Positions 52,758 to 60,957 of a stretch of 64,000 nucleotides of DNA are shown piece after piece. The notes beneath the pieces are model-generated. The model was not told the origin of the DNA. It did not search any database and worked only from the letters and a program-made list of their open reading frames with translations. The DNA is taken from positions 62,001 to 126,000 of the forward strand of contig JBCCCR010000005.1 in assembly GCA_039033415.1 (NCBI GenBank), given 5' to 3'. How positions within the stretch are numbered: the first letter of the stretch is position 1; each line of letters begins with the position of its first letter. The translations under genes were made by a program, and so were the position numbers. The DNA comes from Pseudomonadota bacterium (GTDB taxonomy: Bacteria > Pseudomonadota > Gammaproteobacteria > Xanthomonadales > SZUA-38).

Positions 52758-54206
52758 ATGACAAGCCATACCGGACTGGATTTCAAACAACGAAGTGGAT
52801 TCTTCAGAGGACTACTTTGCATCCATCTGCTGGCGATCGCGTTCCCGCTTAGCAGCAGCGCCCAGATTGTGCTGCCCACCTATCTGCAGGTGGTGGTTGG
52901 GACAACATCGGACGGCGCCAACGCGACGGGCTGTTCTTTGCGCCAGGCTCTGGCGACGGTTGCAACCGATGCCAACGTGGGGGATTGCCAGCGCCAACGG
53001 CTGGCGGGGGATCGGCCCAATCAGATCCTCTTTGACGCCGCCATCGTGCCCGGCCAGATCATTTTGACGCAGCAGCTAGATGTCACCGCGGATACGGCGA
53101 TCAACGGACCGGGCCAAGAGGTATTCCAGATCTCTGGCGTAGGAGCCCATCGCATCTTCCAGGTCAGCACCGCGGAGCTTGTCGTGCGCAATATCACCCT
53201 GACGCAGGGCAGCGCCATAACCGACGGCGGCGCTATTCTCAGCGATGGACCGGTGACCGTTTCCAACAGCCGAATTATCAACTCCAGGGCCGCGCCCATC
53301 GGAGGTTTCGGGGGTGCCATTGCGATTGAGAGCAGTGGCTCCCTTTTTCTGGAGTCATCCGAAATCAGGGGTTGCTCGGCCGATTTTGGTGGAGGCGGGC
53401 TCTCGCTGCGCGGTCCGTTTGAAATTTCAGACAGCATCATCTCGAACAATGACGCGCAAAACGGCGGCGCAATTTTCGCGACTGCAGACGGAACAATTTC
53501 TGGTAGTCAGATTGCCGACAACAACACCAGCCTCGGATCGAGTATCCAGGTGGCCGTGGCGAACGTACTCGTTGAATCCAGCACGCTAACCGCTGGCAGC
53601 GGGACCAGTGAACAGCTAATCAGCGGGGGAGCTGACAGCGTGCTGCGGGTATCTGGGTCGCACCTGCAGGACCTGTCGGGCGCAACAACCGGCGTGTTGG
53701 TCCTCGATGGGCCCGCTTTTATCAACCTTGAGCTGACCATCGAGAATTCCACCATCACGGGCAGCCGGGGCATCGCCGCACAAAACTTCCTGGCGCTTTT
53801 GAACAGCACGATCACCGTCACCGACACACCGGCACTGCAGTTTTTCTCGGGAGCCACAGCTCGCGGTCGTATCGCCAACTCCATTGTCGTGAGTGATGGC
53901 GCCGATGACTGTGTCACAAACGGCGCGACTCTGGTGGAAAACAGCCACAACCTTTACACCGATGGGGACTGCACCGACGTCCAGGAGAATCTGATTTTCG
54001 CTGACCCCACGCTTGGGCCGCTCGGCGACAACGGTGGCCCCACCCTCACCCGAATGCCGCTACCCGGTAGTCCCGCCATTGACACAGGCAACCTCTTTTG
54101 TCCCGCTACCGATCAGCGACGGTTCACGCGAGCCGACGGACTGTGCGACATCGGCGCCGTTGAGGCAGGCGCTACCGATACGCTGTTTGCCAATGGATTC
54201 GAGTAG
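52758..54206 (+). CDS. Secreted right-handed beta-helix protein with CSLREA-like start and NGFE tail
   Basis: 482 residues. Signal peptide (LLCIHLLAIAFPLSSSAQ). A CSLREA-type domain (GANATGCSLRQALATV) is followed by a right-handed parallel beta-helix with repeats such as GGAILSDGPVTVSNSRI and GGAIFATADGTISGSQI. The family-typical ending is GDNGGPTLTRMPLPGSPAID and CDIGAVEAG. The tail is TLFANGFE. Likely surface adhesin or glycan-binding, unproven. It is divergent from the LamG protein gene across 263 bases. Confidence 0.82.
   Translation: MTSHTGLDFKQRSGFFRGLLCIHLLAIAFPLSSSAQIVLPTYLQVVVGTTSDGANATGCSLRQALATVATDANVGDCQRQRLAGDRPNQILFDAAIVPGQIILTQQLDVTADTAINGPGQEVFQISGVGAHRIFQVSTAELVVRNITLTQGSAITDGGAILSDGPVTVSNSRIINSRAAPIGGFGGAIAIESSGSLFLESSEIRGCSADFGGGGLSLRGPFEISDSIISNNDAQNGGAIFATADGTISGSQIADNNTSLGSSIQVAVANVLVESSTLTAGSGTSEQLISGGADSVLRVSGSHLQDLSGATTGVLVLDGPAFINLELTIENSTITGSRGIAAQNFLALLNSTITVTDTPALQFFSGATARGRIANSIVVSDGADDCVTNGATLVENSHNLYTDGDCTDVQENLIFADPTLGPLGDNGGPTLTRMPLPGSPAIDTGNLFCPATDQRRFTRADGLCDIGAVEAGATDTLFANGFE
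54183..54203 (+). other. C-terminal NGFE tail of the beta-helix protein
   Basis: Ends LFANGFE just before the stop codon. Fourth copy of the motif in the window. Confidence 0.75.
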
Positions 54207-54319
54207 CTGGAGGCAAGGTTTGCGGGTAAATATCGAACGGCCTCTGCAGCGCTGGGCCTCAAAGCTCATGCACTGCGCGGCGCCCAACCAATAGGCAGCG
54301 AGCGCGGATCGCGGGCGTC

Positions 54320-55171
54320 CTAGCGCTGTCTGTGCCTAAAGGGCCCGCTGAAAAAGAACAGACCGACAAGAAATACACCGATGCTGGACCACCGCCCAAT
54401 ATTGCCGCCTTTCTTTACCCGCGCCCGAGCGGTTGCGACAAGCGCTTCCGGGGTCCGTGTTCCTGGTTCGATCAGATAGAGATACGCCTGGTTTTTGTCT
54501 TCGATGGGATAGAGCACGCCATCGGAGAACCTTCCTAGCGCGCTGACGTCACCGAGCGGCAGGTAGTTGATGGCGATGCGCACGTCGCCCTCGCTGGCGG
54601 ATTCAGCTTCCGGCCAATTTGCCAGCCTGCCGTCCGATTGGCAGAACAGCGCCTTTCCCCGGAAAGGAGGGATGTTACTTATGCGCTCATCATCACATCG
54701 GATTCGCTCGCCCTCGAATCGCCAGTCCAGAAGCTGACGAGACAAAACCACGCCGGATACTTCAAGCGGGTCTGGCGTTGTGTAGTATGTGGTCAACGGA
54801 GGTTCCGCAAACGAAACCCACTCGTAGGACACTGTCCGGCTGCCTTCGGACCGGGAAACTTTCCTCTCCAGGCGCTCCATCCGTCGCTCCAAAAAAAGCG
54901 CGCGAAGCTTAAGACCAAAAAGATCATCAACGAGCAGTTCTTCGGATTCCGCTTTCCCCCGGACATAAACATAGGGGTACTCTTTGGCGGTTGAGCTGCC
55001 GATGGCAGAGCGATCGATATAAGACTCAAGAATCTCGTCCAGCGTTGTGGTGGCACCCGTTCTTTGCCTTTCGCTCCAAAGGAAGCCCCATACCGCAACC
55101 GACATGAACACCAAACCGTAAATCATGGCTGCGACTTTCTGCCAGGTCTTCTGCTGCTTTTCCTGCGTCAT
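54320..55171 (-). CDS. TMEM43-like membrane protein
   Basis: 283 residues. Helix near 17-35 (MIYGLVFMSVAVWGFLW), a soluble region and a C-terminal helix (IGVFLVGLFFFSG). EEWV-like YEWVSFAE, DDLFGLKLRALFLERRMER and the stretch GDVRIAINYLPLGDVSALG resemble TMEM43/DUF1625 family proteins. Start ATG 55171, preceded by AAGGAGG 8 bases upstream. Function unknown. It is divergent from the FecI-like sigma factor gene. Confidence 0.6.
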   Translation of the reverse strand: MTQEKQQKTWQKVAAMIYGLVFMSVAVWGFLWSERQRTGATTTLDEILESYIDRSAIGSSTAKEYPYVYVRGKAESEELLVDDLFGLKLRALFLERRMERLERKVSRSEGSRTVSYEWVSFAEPPLTTYYTTPDPLEVSGVVLSRQLLDWRFEGERIRCDDERISNIPPFRGKALFCQSDGRLANWPEAESASEGDVRIAINYLPLGDVSALGRFSDGVLYPIEDKNQAYLYLIEPGTRTPEALVATARARVKKGGNIGRWSSIGVFLVGLFFFSGPFRHRQR

Positions 55172-55506
55172 AAAGCGCGCCTCCTTTACCGCTAGCTGAT
55201 TGACCATCTCAAGCATCCTACGCTTAACGTCAACCAGGCCGCTCTCTCTAAAACGCCTGCAACGTTCTCCAGCGCACACTCGGAGTCACCCCCTCTGCTT
55301 TCGACAAGAAAATCCACCACTGGCGGCTGTCTAGAGAACATGCTCGTATCCAGCGCCTTCTCAAGAGCCTACTGGTGATGGAGCAGGGAGCCTGGATTGC
55401 GGAGAAACGCTAGATCGACTGGCATATCGCTTCTCCACGAATCGATCTTGGATTACGATAAAGCGTCTCGTTCGTATTGGTCGGCTATCTCGGCACGGCA
55501 CTGGGC

Positions 55507-56139
55507 ATGAGTAGCAATCGATCATCAGGAACGTCCCTCAATGAGCTCGTGGATTACGCTCCAGATCGCGAGGTCGTCACGTCTACCGACGCGCCGCTGC
55601 TGGACAAAGATGCCCAAGCGTCAGCCTCCATGGACAATGACCCTCTCCTGGCGACATATAAGGATTACGTAAAGGAATTATCCGACGGCATCCGGCGCGC
55701 CTTTGGCAGCGGCCCGCCCGACCCTGAGGACGTGGCGCAGGAGGCGTTTCGCAAGCTGTACGATCGCGGCGATATCGAATCGATTCGAAATCTTCGGGCA
55801 TTCCTCTGGCGTACAGCTCGAAATATCGTTCTGGCCGCTAGGCGGAAGGCCGACGTTCGCACGAAGTACGATTTTGAGATCGAGCAGCTTTTCTTTTCGC
55901 CCAAGGGTGACAATTCGGGCCCCGAACGCATCATTAGTGCGAGGGAACAGCTAAGGACCATCAACGCATGTTTGCGGAAGATGCCAGAACGGCGTCGACG
56001 TGCCTTTATGCTGTATCGAGTTGAAGGCCTTTCAATGGAAGAGGTGGCTAAGCGGTTGGGATTCTCCCGCTCCGCCGCTGCTAAACACGTCAGTCGCGCG
56101 GATCGTGAGATCAACTCGCTATTCTTCCAGGAACACTAG
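55507..56139 (+). CDS. ECF sigma factor, FecI-like
   Basis: 210 residues. Region 2 with DPEDVAQEAFRKLYDRGDIE and region 4 with MPERRRRAFMLYRVEGLSMEEVA, followed by the recognition helix (SRSAAAKHVSRADREI). FecI-like sigmas are controlled by FecR at the inner membrane when a TonB-dependent receptor binds its ligand. The ATG at 55507 is used; a TTG at 55477 is possible. The FecR gene is 6 bases downstream. Confidence 0.9.
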   Translation: MSSNRSSGTSLNELVDYAPDREVVTSTDAPLLDKDAQASASMDNDPLLATYKDYVKELSDGIRRAFGSGPPDPEDVAQEAFRKLYDRGDIESIRNLRAFLWRTARNIVLAARRKADVRTKYDFEIEQLFFSPKGDNSGPERIISAREQLRTINACLRKMPERRRRAFMLYRVEGLSMEEVAKRLGFSRSAAAKHVSRADREINSLFFQEH

Positions 56140-56145
56140 ATCTGT

Positions 56146-57207
56146 ATGGCGCACGAACTCAAGCAGGAAACCCGAGAAATCTTGGAAGCGGCACACGAGT
56201 GGATGGTGGCGCTGGAGGATCCAAACGTCTCCGTTGCGGAGCGACGGCGTTTTGAGGTGTGGCAAGCGCAGAGTCCGCTGCATGCCGACGTATACGATCG
56301 AGTGATCACCTATCGAGAGGCCATCAAGACGCTTCCCAACGACGCCTTCGATGACGACCTACATGAATTGTCGTTTCGGGAGCGCATTCATCGGGTTCTA
56401 GAGACAATATGGTCGACCTTCAGTCACACGAGCACTAAGCTCGCGCTTACCAGCACCGCGGTTGTCGCCATTGTGGTACTTTTGATTTTGCCCGCGCTCA
56501 AACATGAGCCCGCGGTTGAAGTTGATGTCCCACCAGTTGTGAACTCTCACTCAAGCAGCATTGGTGAGGTGGTCCGCGTAAGCCTTTCCGACGCCAGCGT
56601 TGTCACGCTGGGCGCGTACACCGAGATTCGAGTGGCGTTCGACGACAACAGGCGCCAGATTGAACTGGTGCGCGGGGAAGCGTTTTTTGAAGTGTCGCCA
56701 GATCCAGAAAGACCTTTTGCAGTCTCGGTCGGCCGACTCACTGCGACCGCCCTCGGTACGGCGTTCGATGTGCGCAGCAGCGGCGATATTAGCCGCATCA
56801 CCGTTGCGGAAGGCCAAGTGGAGGTTTCGCATCCGTTCATGATTGGCGGCCAATCCACGTCAATCACCAGCAGAGAGAATCTTTCAAGTGGGCAGTCGAT
56901 CAGCGCTACCACGGCCGCCGGCTTGGGTGACCGGGTGACAATTGATCGGGCGAGTGTGGCGGCTTGGCGCGAAGGTCGTTTGTTGTATCGCGGTGCGTCG
57001 CTGGCCGAGGTGATCTCGGACGCCAACCGCTATTCGGCGGTGCCTATCGAAGTGGAACCTGATCTAGCAGGCGTGGACGGCCGTCAAATACGCGGTGTCT
57101 TTCTAGGCCATGAGGTTGAGAACCTGCTGCTCTCAGTCGCCGAAGTGCTCCCGGTAACCGTCGATCGTACGGATCCGAGCAGAATCGTCCTGCGCTCACG
57201 AAACTAA
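56146..57207 (+). CDS. FecR-like anti-sigma factor
   Basis: 353 residues. Cytoplasmic domain with AAHEWMVALEDPNVSVAERR, FEVWQAQSPLHADVYDRV. One helix (TSTAVVAIVVLLILPAL, about 101-117), then the periplasmic FecR domain (VVTLGAYTEIRVAF, RGEAFFEVSPDPERPFAVSV) and a C-terminal STN-like end (LAEVISDANRYSAVPIEV). It holds the sigma factor and signals the receptor state. 132 bases and a hairpin lie before the receptor gene. Confidence 0.93.
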   Translation: MAHELKQETREILEAAHEWMVALEDPNVSVAERRRFEVWQAQSPLHADVYDRVITYREAIKTLPNDAFDDDLHELSFRERIHRVLETIWSTFSHTSTKLALTSTAVVAIVVLLILPALKHEPAVEVDVPPVVNSHSSSIGEVVRVSLSDASVVTLGAYTEIRVAFDDNRRQIELVRGEAFFEVSPDPERPFAVSVGRLTATALGTAFDVRSSGDISRITVAEGQVEVSHPFMIGGQSTSITSRENLSSGQSISATTAAGLGDRVTIDRASVAAWREGRLLYRGASLAEVISDANRYSAVPIEVEPDLAGVDGRQIRGVFLGHEVENLLLSVAEVLPVTVDRTDPSRIVLRSRN

Positions 57208-57230
57208 GCGCGAAGCGGAGCCTGACCCGC

Positions 57231-57254
57231 CCCCAGCTTTTTTTTCGGCTGGGG
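57231..57254 (+). terminator. Hairpin between fecR and the receptor gene
   Basis: 7-bp stem CCCCAGC/GCTGGGG with a 10-base loop holding eight T, followed by TGTCAATTTTT. May end most of the fecIR transcript so that the receptor gene uses its own sigma-dependent promoter, as known for FecIRA loci. No promoter element was certain in the gap. Confidence 0.5.
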
Positions 57255-57339
57255 TGTCAATTTTTCCATCTCGCGAATCATTTGTTTGTAGATGTCATTG
57301 AGACGTAATTGCATTTGTAAGCAGCCGGGAGTTCAGTGA

Positions 57340-59808
57340 ATGGAAAGTCACTTTCAAAAACAACGGGTTAAGCGGCTACTGGCTATTATCCTCATAGGAG
57401 TGGCCTTGCCATTCGGCGGCACGCCAGCCCGTTCACAGGAAGCCGCCGAGCTGGGAATGACGAAGCGCATCAATATACCGGCCCAGCCGCTTGGGGATGC
57501 GCTTGTCGATATTTCTGACGCGTTTGGTGTCAGCGTCCTGACTGAGGATGCAATCGTTCGAGGCAAGCAATCGTCTGTCGTTCGGGGCAATTACTCCGCT
57601 ACCCAGGCTCTTGATCGAATTCTCCGCGGGACCGGTCTCGCAGCTCGGCTTTCGGCGACCGGATCCTTCATTATCGAACAGGTTGCCCGCGAAGACTCGG
57701 GCGCAACAAGCTCCCTGCCCGTTCGCCCTCGGCCGGTGGAAGAGATCCTCGTTAAAGGAGAACTGCTTGACCGTACCCTTCAGAACACCCAGACCAGCGT
57801 TGTGATTGCTTCCGGCGCAGAGCTGGAGAGGCGCGGGGATGCTGATCTCTATGACCTGATCGAGCGTGCGCCTGGTGTTGGCATCTTGGGAGGAGAAACC
57901 GGGTTTAGAATCCGCGGTATCGGTCAGCGTGGACCAGGCGGCGGCGCAGGCAGTGGGCTCACGGTATCTACCACGGTCGATGGCGAAACCGTCTCCAATT
58001 CAAACCGAGCCACGTTTCTGGGCTCCTATTCCGTCTGGGACCTGGACCAGGTGGAAATTCTACGCGGTCCGCAGTCCACTCAGACCGGACGTAACGCTCT
58101 CGCCGGAGCGATTATCCTCCGCTCTAACGACCCTGTTTACGCTACCGAAGGGAGAGTGCGCTTAGAGGCAGGCAGCAATGACACCTTTGGCGGAGCATTC
58201 GTATTCAATGCCCCGATTATTGATCAGAAACTCGCCATTCGCATTGCCGGCACTTCGCTACAGAGCGACGGTGAGATTGAGAACCTTACAATCGGTGGAG
58301 ATGCCAATGAAAGGAAGGACGAGACGTTGCGTATTGGACTGCGCGCCGACTTCACCGACCGGTTCAGCGCGATCCTGAAACATACGATTTCAGACGTTGA
58401 AGCCGGGGACGACTTTATCAACCTCGAGTTTGGGCTTGGCGCGCGGCAAAGCAACCCGAACTTCCAGTCTGAACGAATCAATGACAAGGCGTCAACCAAC
58501 TTAAGGTTGAACTATGAGTTCAACCCGTCCACACGGTTAGCGTGGGAAACAACCCGATACGAAACTGACTGGAAATTTCTCACAGATATCGACGGCAGCC
58601 CCACGCCCGGGGGAACAAGACTGGATTCTGCCAATGTTGAGAGTATTCAGCACGAGGCCAGGCTCCACTTCACGAACCAACGTGTTAATGGTGTCGTCGG
58701 TGCTTTTTACGTCGACGTCGACGAAAACAGTGTGAACCGTATTGCTACACCAAACAGCTTTCTCGACGCGCTTTTGGCTTCCTTCGGTTTCCCCGGATTT
58801 CCCATCGGGTTACCGGCAGGCTCGGTCGACAACCGTAGTTCAGGTACGGGAAGGACTGAAAACTATGCGCTGTTTGGAGAGTTTGAATACCAGGTGACCC
58901 CCAAATTGGATGTCACCATCGGTGGGCGCTACGACTGGGAAGAAAACGGTGCATTCGACCGGACCAGTGAGATCGTCTATGACCCACCTGCCACCGAGGC
59001 CATTCTTGGTGTGGTCGGAGGGCCTTCAGGTATTTCTGTGTCACCGGATAGGCAAACCAGCTTTGAGGCCTTTCTGCCCAAGCTCGCGCTGGGTTATGAC
59101 GTGAACGATGACGTGCGGGTTGGTCTCTCCGTGCAGCGGGGCTATCGTCCCGGCGGTTCATCGGAAGCGATTGGTGTTGGTCCCTACGAGTTCGATGCGG
59201 AGTATGCGTGGAACTACGAATTTTCGTTTCGATCTCAGTGGAACGATGATCGCCTCACGTTTAACGCTAATGTCTTCCGCATGGACTGGGAAGATCAGCA
59301 GATTTCGCAGCAGGCGCTGCCTCTCTCGTTTATCACTGTGAATGCCGGCGAGTCGCGTCTGTATGGTGCGGAACTCGACATCACCGCGCGGCCAACCGAT
59401 GATCTTGAGTTATTCGCATCGATGGCCTACGTGAATACCGAGTTCACCGACTACGTGGTTGAAACGGCGGGAGCCATCACCGACTTTAGCGGTAATGAGT
59501 TTGGGGACGCGCCACCCATTACGGCTGCTTTTGGTGCCACGAAATATTTCCCAGGTGGGTGGTACGCCAGTGCGGACGTCAGCTATACGGACGAGTATTT
59601 CACCGGGCCAGGTAACGAGGAATCGTTCGGCAATTATACGTTGGTGAACGCCCGGGTAGGTTACGAGAGAACGAATTGGACAGTTTTCGCCTACGCCCGC
59701 AATCTGTCCGACAAGCTTTACCAGACAGCCGGAGGCAACATTACTTCGCCAGGAGCCAGGGTGGGTGAAGGACGCGTCGTTGGCCTGATCGCCCAATATA
59801 GTTTTTAG
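57340..59808 (+). CDS. TonB-dependent receptor with STN signalling domain (FecA-like)
   Basis: 822 residues. Signal peptide (about 13-32), STN domain (about 45-113; NIPAQPLGDALVDISDAFGV, TQALDRILRGTGL). TonB-box-like VEEILVKG near 131 is followed by a plug (APGVGILGGETGFRIRGIG, VEILRGPQSTQTGRNALAGA) and a 22-strand barrel ending VGLIAQYSF. It imports an unknown ligand with TonB energy and signals by its STN to FecR. The ATG has GGGAG 7 bases upstream. Confidence 0.93.
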   Translation: MESHFQKQRVKRLLAIILIGVALPFGGTPARSQEAAELGMTKRINIPAQPLGDALVDISDAFGVSVLTEDAIVRGKQSSVVRGNYSATQALDRILRGTGLAARLSATGSFIIEQVAREDSGATSSLPVRPRPVEEILVKGELLDRTLQNTQTSVVIASGAELERRGDADLYDLIERAPGVGILGGETGFRIRGIGQRGPGGGAGSGLTVSTTVDGETVSNSNRATFLGSYSVWDLDQVEILRGPQSTQTGRNALAGAIILRSNDPVYATEGRVRLEAGSNDTFGGAFVFNAPIIDQKLAIRIAGTSLQSDGEIENLTIGGDANERKDETLRIGLRADFTDRFSAILKHTISDVEAGDDFINLEFGLGARQSNPNFQSERINDKASTNLRLNYEFNPSTRLAWETTRYETDWKFLTDIDGSPTPGGTRLDSANVESIQHEARLHFTNQRVNGVVGAFYVDVDENSVNRIATPNSFLDALLASFGFPGFPIGLPAGSVDNRSSGTGRTENYALFGEFEYQVTPKLDVTIGGRYDWEENGAFDRTSEIVYDPPATEAILGVVGGPSGISVSPDRQTSFEAFLPKLALGYDVNDDVRVGLSVQRGYRPGGSSEAIGVGPYEFDAEYAWNYEFSFRSQWNDDRLTFNANVFRMDWEDQQISQQALPLSFITVNAGESRLYGAELDITARPTDDLELFASMAYVNTEFTDYVVETAGAITDFSGNEFGDAPPITAAFGATKYFPGGWYASADVSYTDEYFTGPGNEESFGNYTLVNARVGYERTNWTVFAYARNLSDKLYQTAGGNITSPGARVGEGRVVGLIAQYSF

Positions 59809-60007
59809 ACACTAGGGTCGCGGGACAATCTGAGGTCCAACCGGATCATGTGTTCCAGGCTACGTGCACTGGCTCGGGCTGCGTTGCTCACCCGGTCGGT
59901 TGGCGCACATGAGCTGTGCAATATTTCGTCTCTCGCAGGCTCCGACCTTGCGTTACCATCGGGGCGCCTGAAGAAATTGAGGCTGCTGATGTTTTAAGGA
60001 GTACGCC

Positions 60008-60859
60008 ATGCCTGGCTCGCAAACCGTGGTCATCACCGGATCCACAGGCGGCATTGGCGAGGAAATCGCCAAGATTCTCGCCGGCAGCGGTTGTAACTTG
60101 ATCCTCGTCAATCGCTCCGCTGAAAAGTCGGATGAGCAAAAGCGCGTATTGGCCGCCGCCTATCCAGAGATTTCCATCACCACTGTTCAGTGCGATTTGC
60201 TGGATATTGAGCACATAAGGAAAGCCGGGGCGACGATTCTTGCCGCGCCCCCCCGTATTGACGCCCTTTACAATATCGCCGGCGTCCTCACCACGAATCG
60301 GGTCAACAGCGCTCAGGGTCACGAAAGCCATTACGCGATCAACGTGCTGGCAAACTACGCAATGATCGAGGCCTTACGTCCCGCTCTGAGGCGTGCGCCG
60401 GGCGAAACGCCGACAATGGTGGTCACCATGTCGTCGTCGGCGATCAATAGCGTCCGTAAGCTCGACGTGGAAGGCTTGTCCAATCCAGAGAAGATTAAGG
60501 GCCTTTTCGGCGCCTACGCGCAATCGAAAGCAGCTCTGACGGTTATGGGCGCCGCGATGGCCAATGGCTTGGAGCAGGACAATATTCTTATCCGTTCGAT
60601 CGACCCAGGCGCGACGGCGACAAAGATGACCAAGGGCGGGGATGGAATGCCCGGGTTACTGAGCTTTCTGGCACCGCTATTGTTCAAAAAACCCAGCGTG
60701 CAGGCTGCCAAGATTGTGTCGGCCGCGGATCCAGCGGCTTGCGCCGGCAGGACAGGCATCTTGATCGTGGGCGGAAAAGAAAAGGCCGCGCCCAAGCTGA
60801 TCACCGACATAGCGGTGCAGGAAGAACTTATGAACGCGGTGAGCCGCGACGCCGCCTAG
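60008..60859 (+). CDS. Short-chain dehydrogenase/reductase
   Basis: 283 residues. SDR signatures: ITGSTGGIGEEIA (cofactor), LYNIAGVL (NAG-type), catalytic Ser in MSSSAINS and YAQSKAA (Tyr-x3-Lys). Resembles retinol/protochlorophyllide-reductase-type classical SDRs. The substrate is unknown; placed between two TonB-dependent receptors, it could act on an imported hydrophobic compound. RBS AAGGAG, 6 bases upstream of ATG. Confidence 0.88.
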   Translation: MPGSQTVVITGSTGGIGEEIAKILAGSGCNLILVNRSAEKSDEQKRVLAAAYPEISITTVQCDLLDIEHIRKAGATILAAPPRIDALYNIAGVLTTNRVNSAQGHESHYAINVLANYAMIEALRPALRRAPGETPTMVVTMSSSAINSVRKLDVEGLSNPEKIKGLFGAYAQSKAALTVMGAAMANGLEQDNILIRSIDPGATATKMTKGGDGMPGLLSFLAPLLFKKPSVQAAKIVSAADPAACAGRTGILIVGGKEKAAPKLITDIAVQEELMNAVSRDAA

Positions 60860-60920
60860 GCGAAGAGTCGTGCCAGCTTAGCGGTAAACGCTGTCATTAC
60901 GGCTTAAAGCCGCCGGGTTG

Positions 60921-60947
60921 CGTCCCGCCCGGCAGCCGGGCGGGACG
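60921..60947. terminator. Hairpin at the end of the second receptor gene
   Basis: Perfect 12-bp GC-rich stem (CGTCCCGCCCGG, 3-base loop) lying between convergent SDR and receptor genes, 11 bases from the receptor stop. No T-run; possible bidirectional structure. Confidence 0.55.
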
Positions 60948-60957
60948 TTCGATTGCT

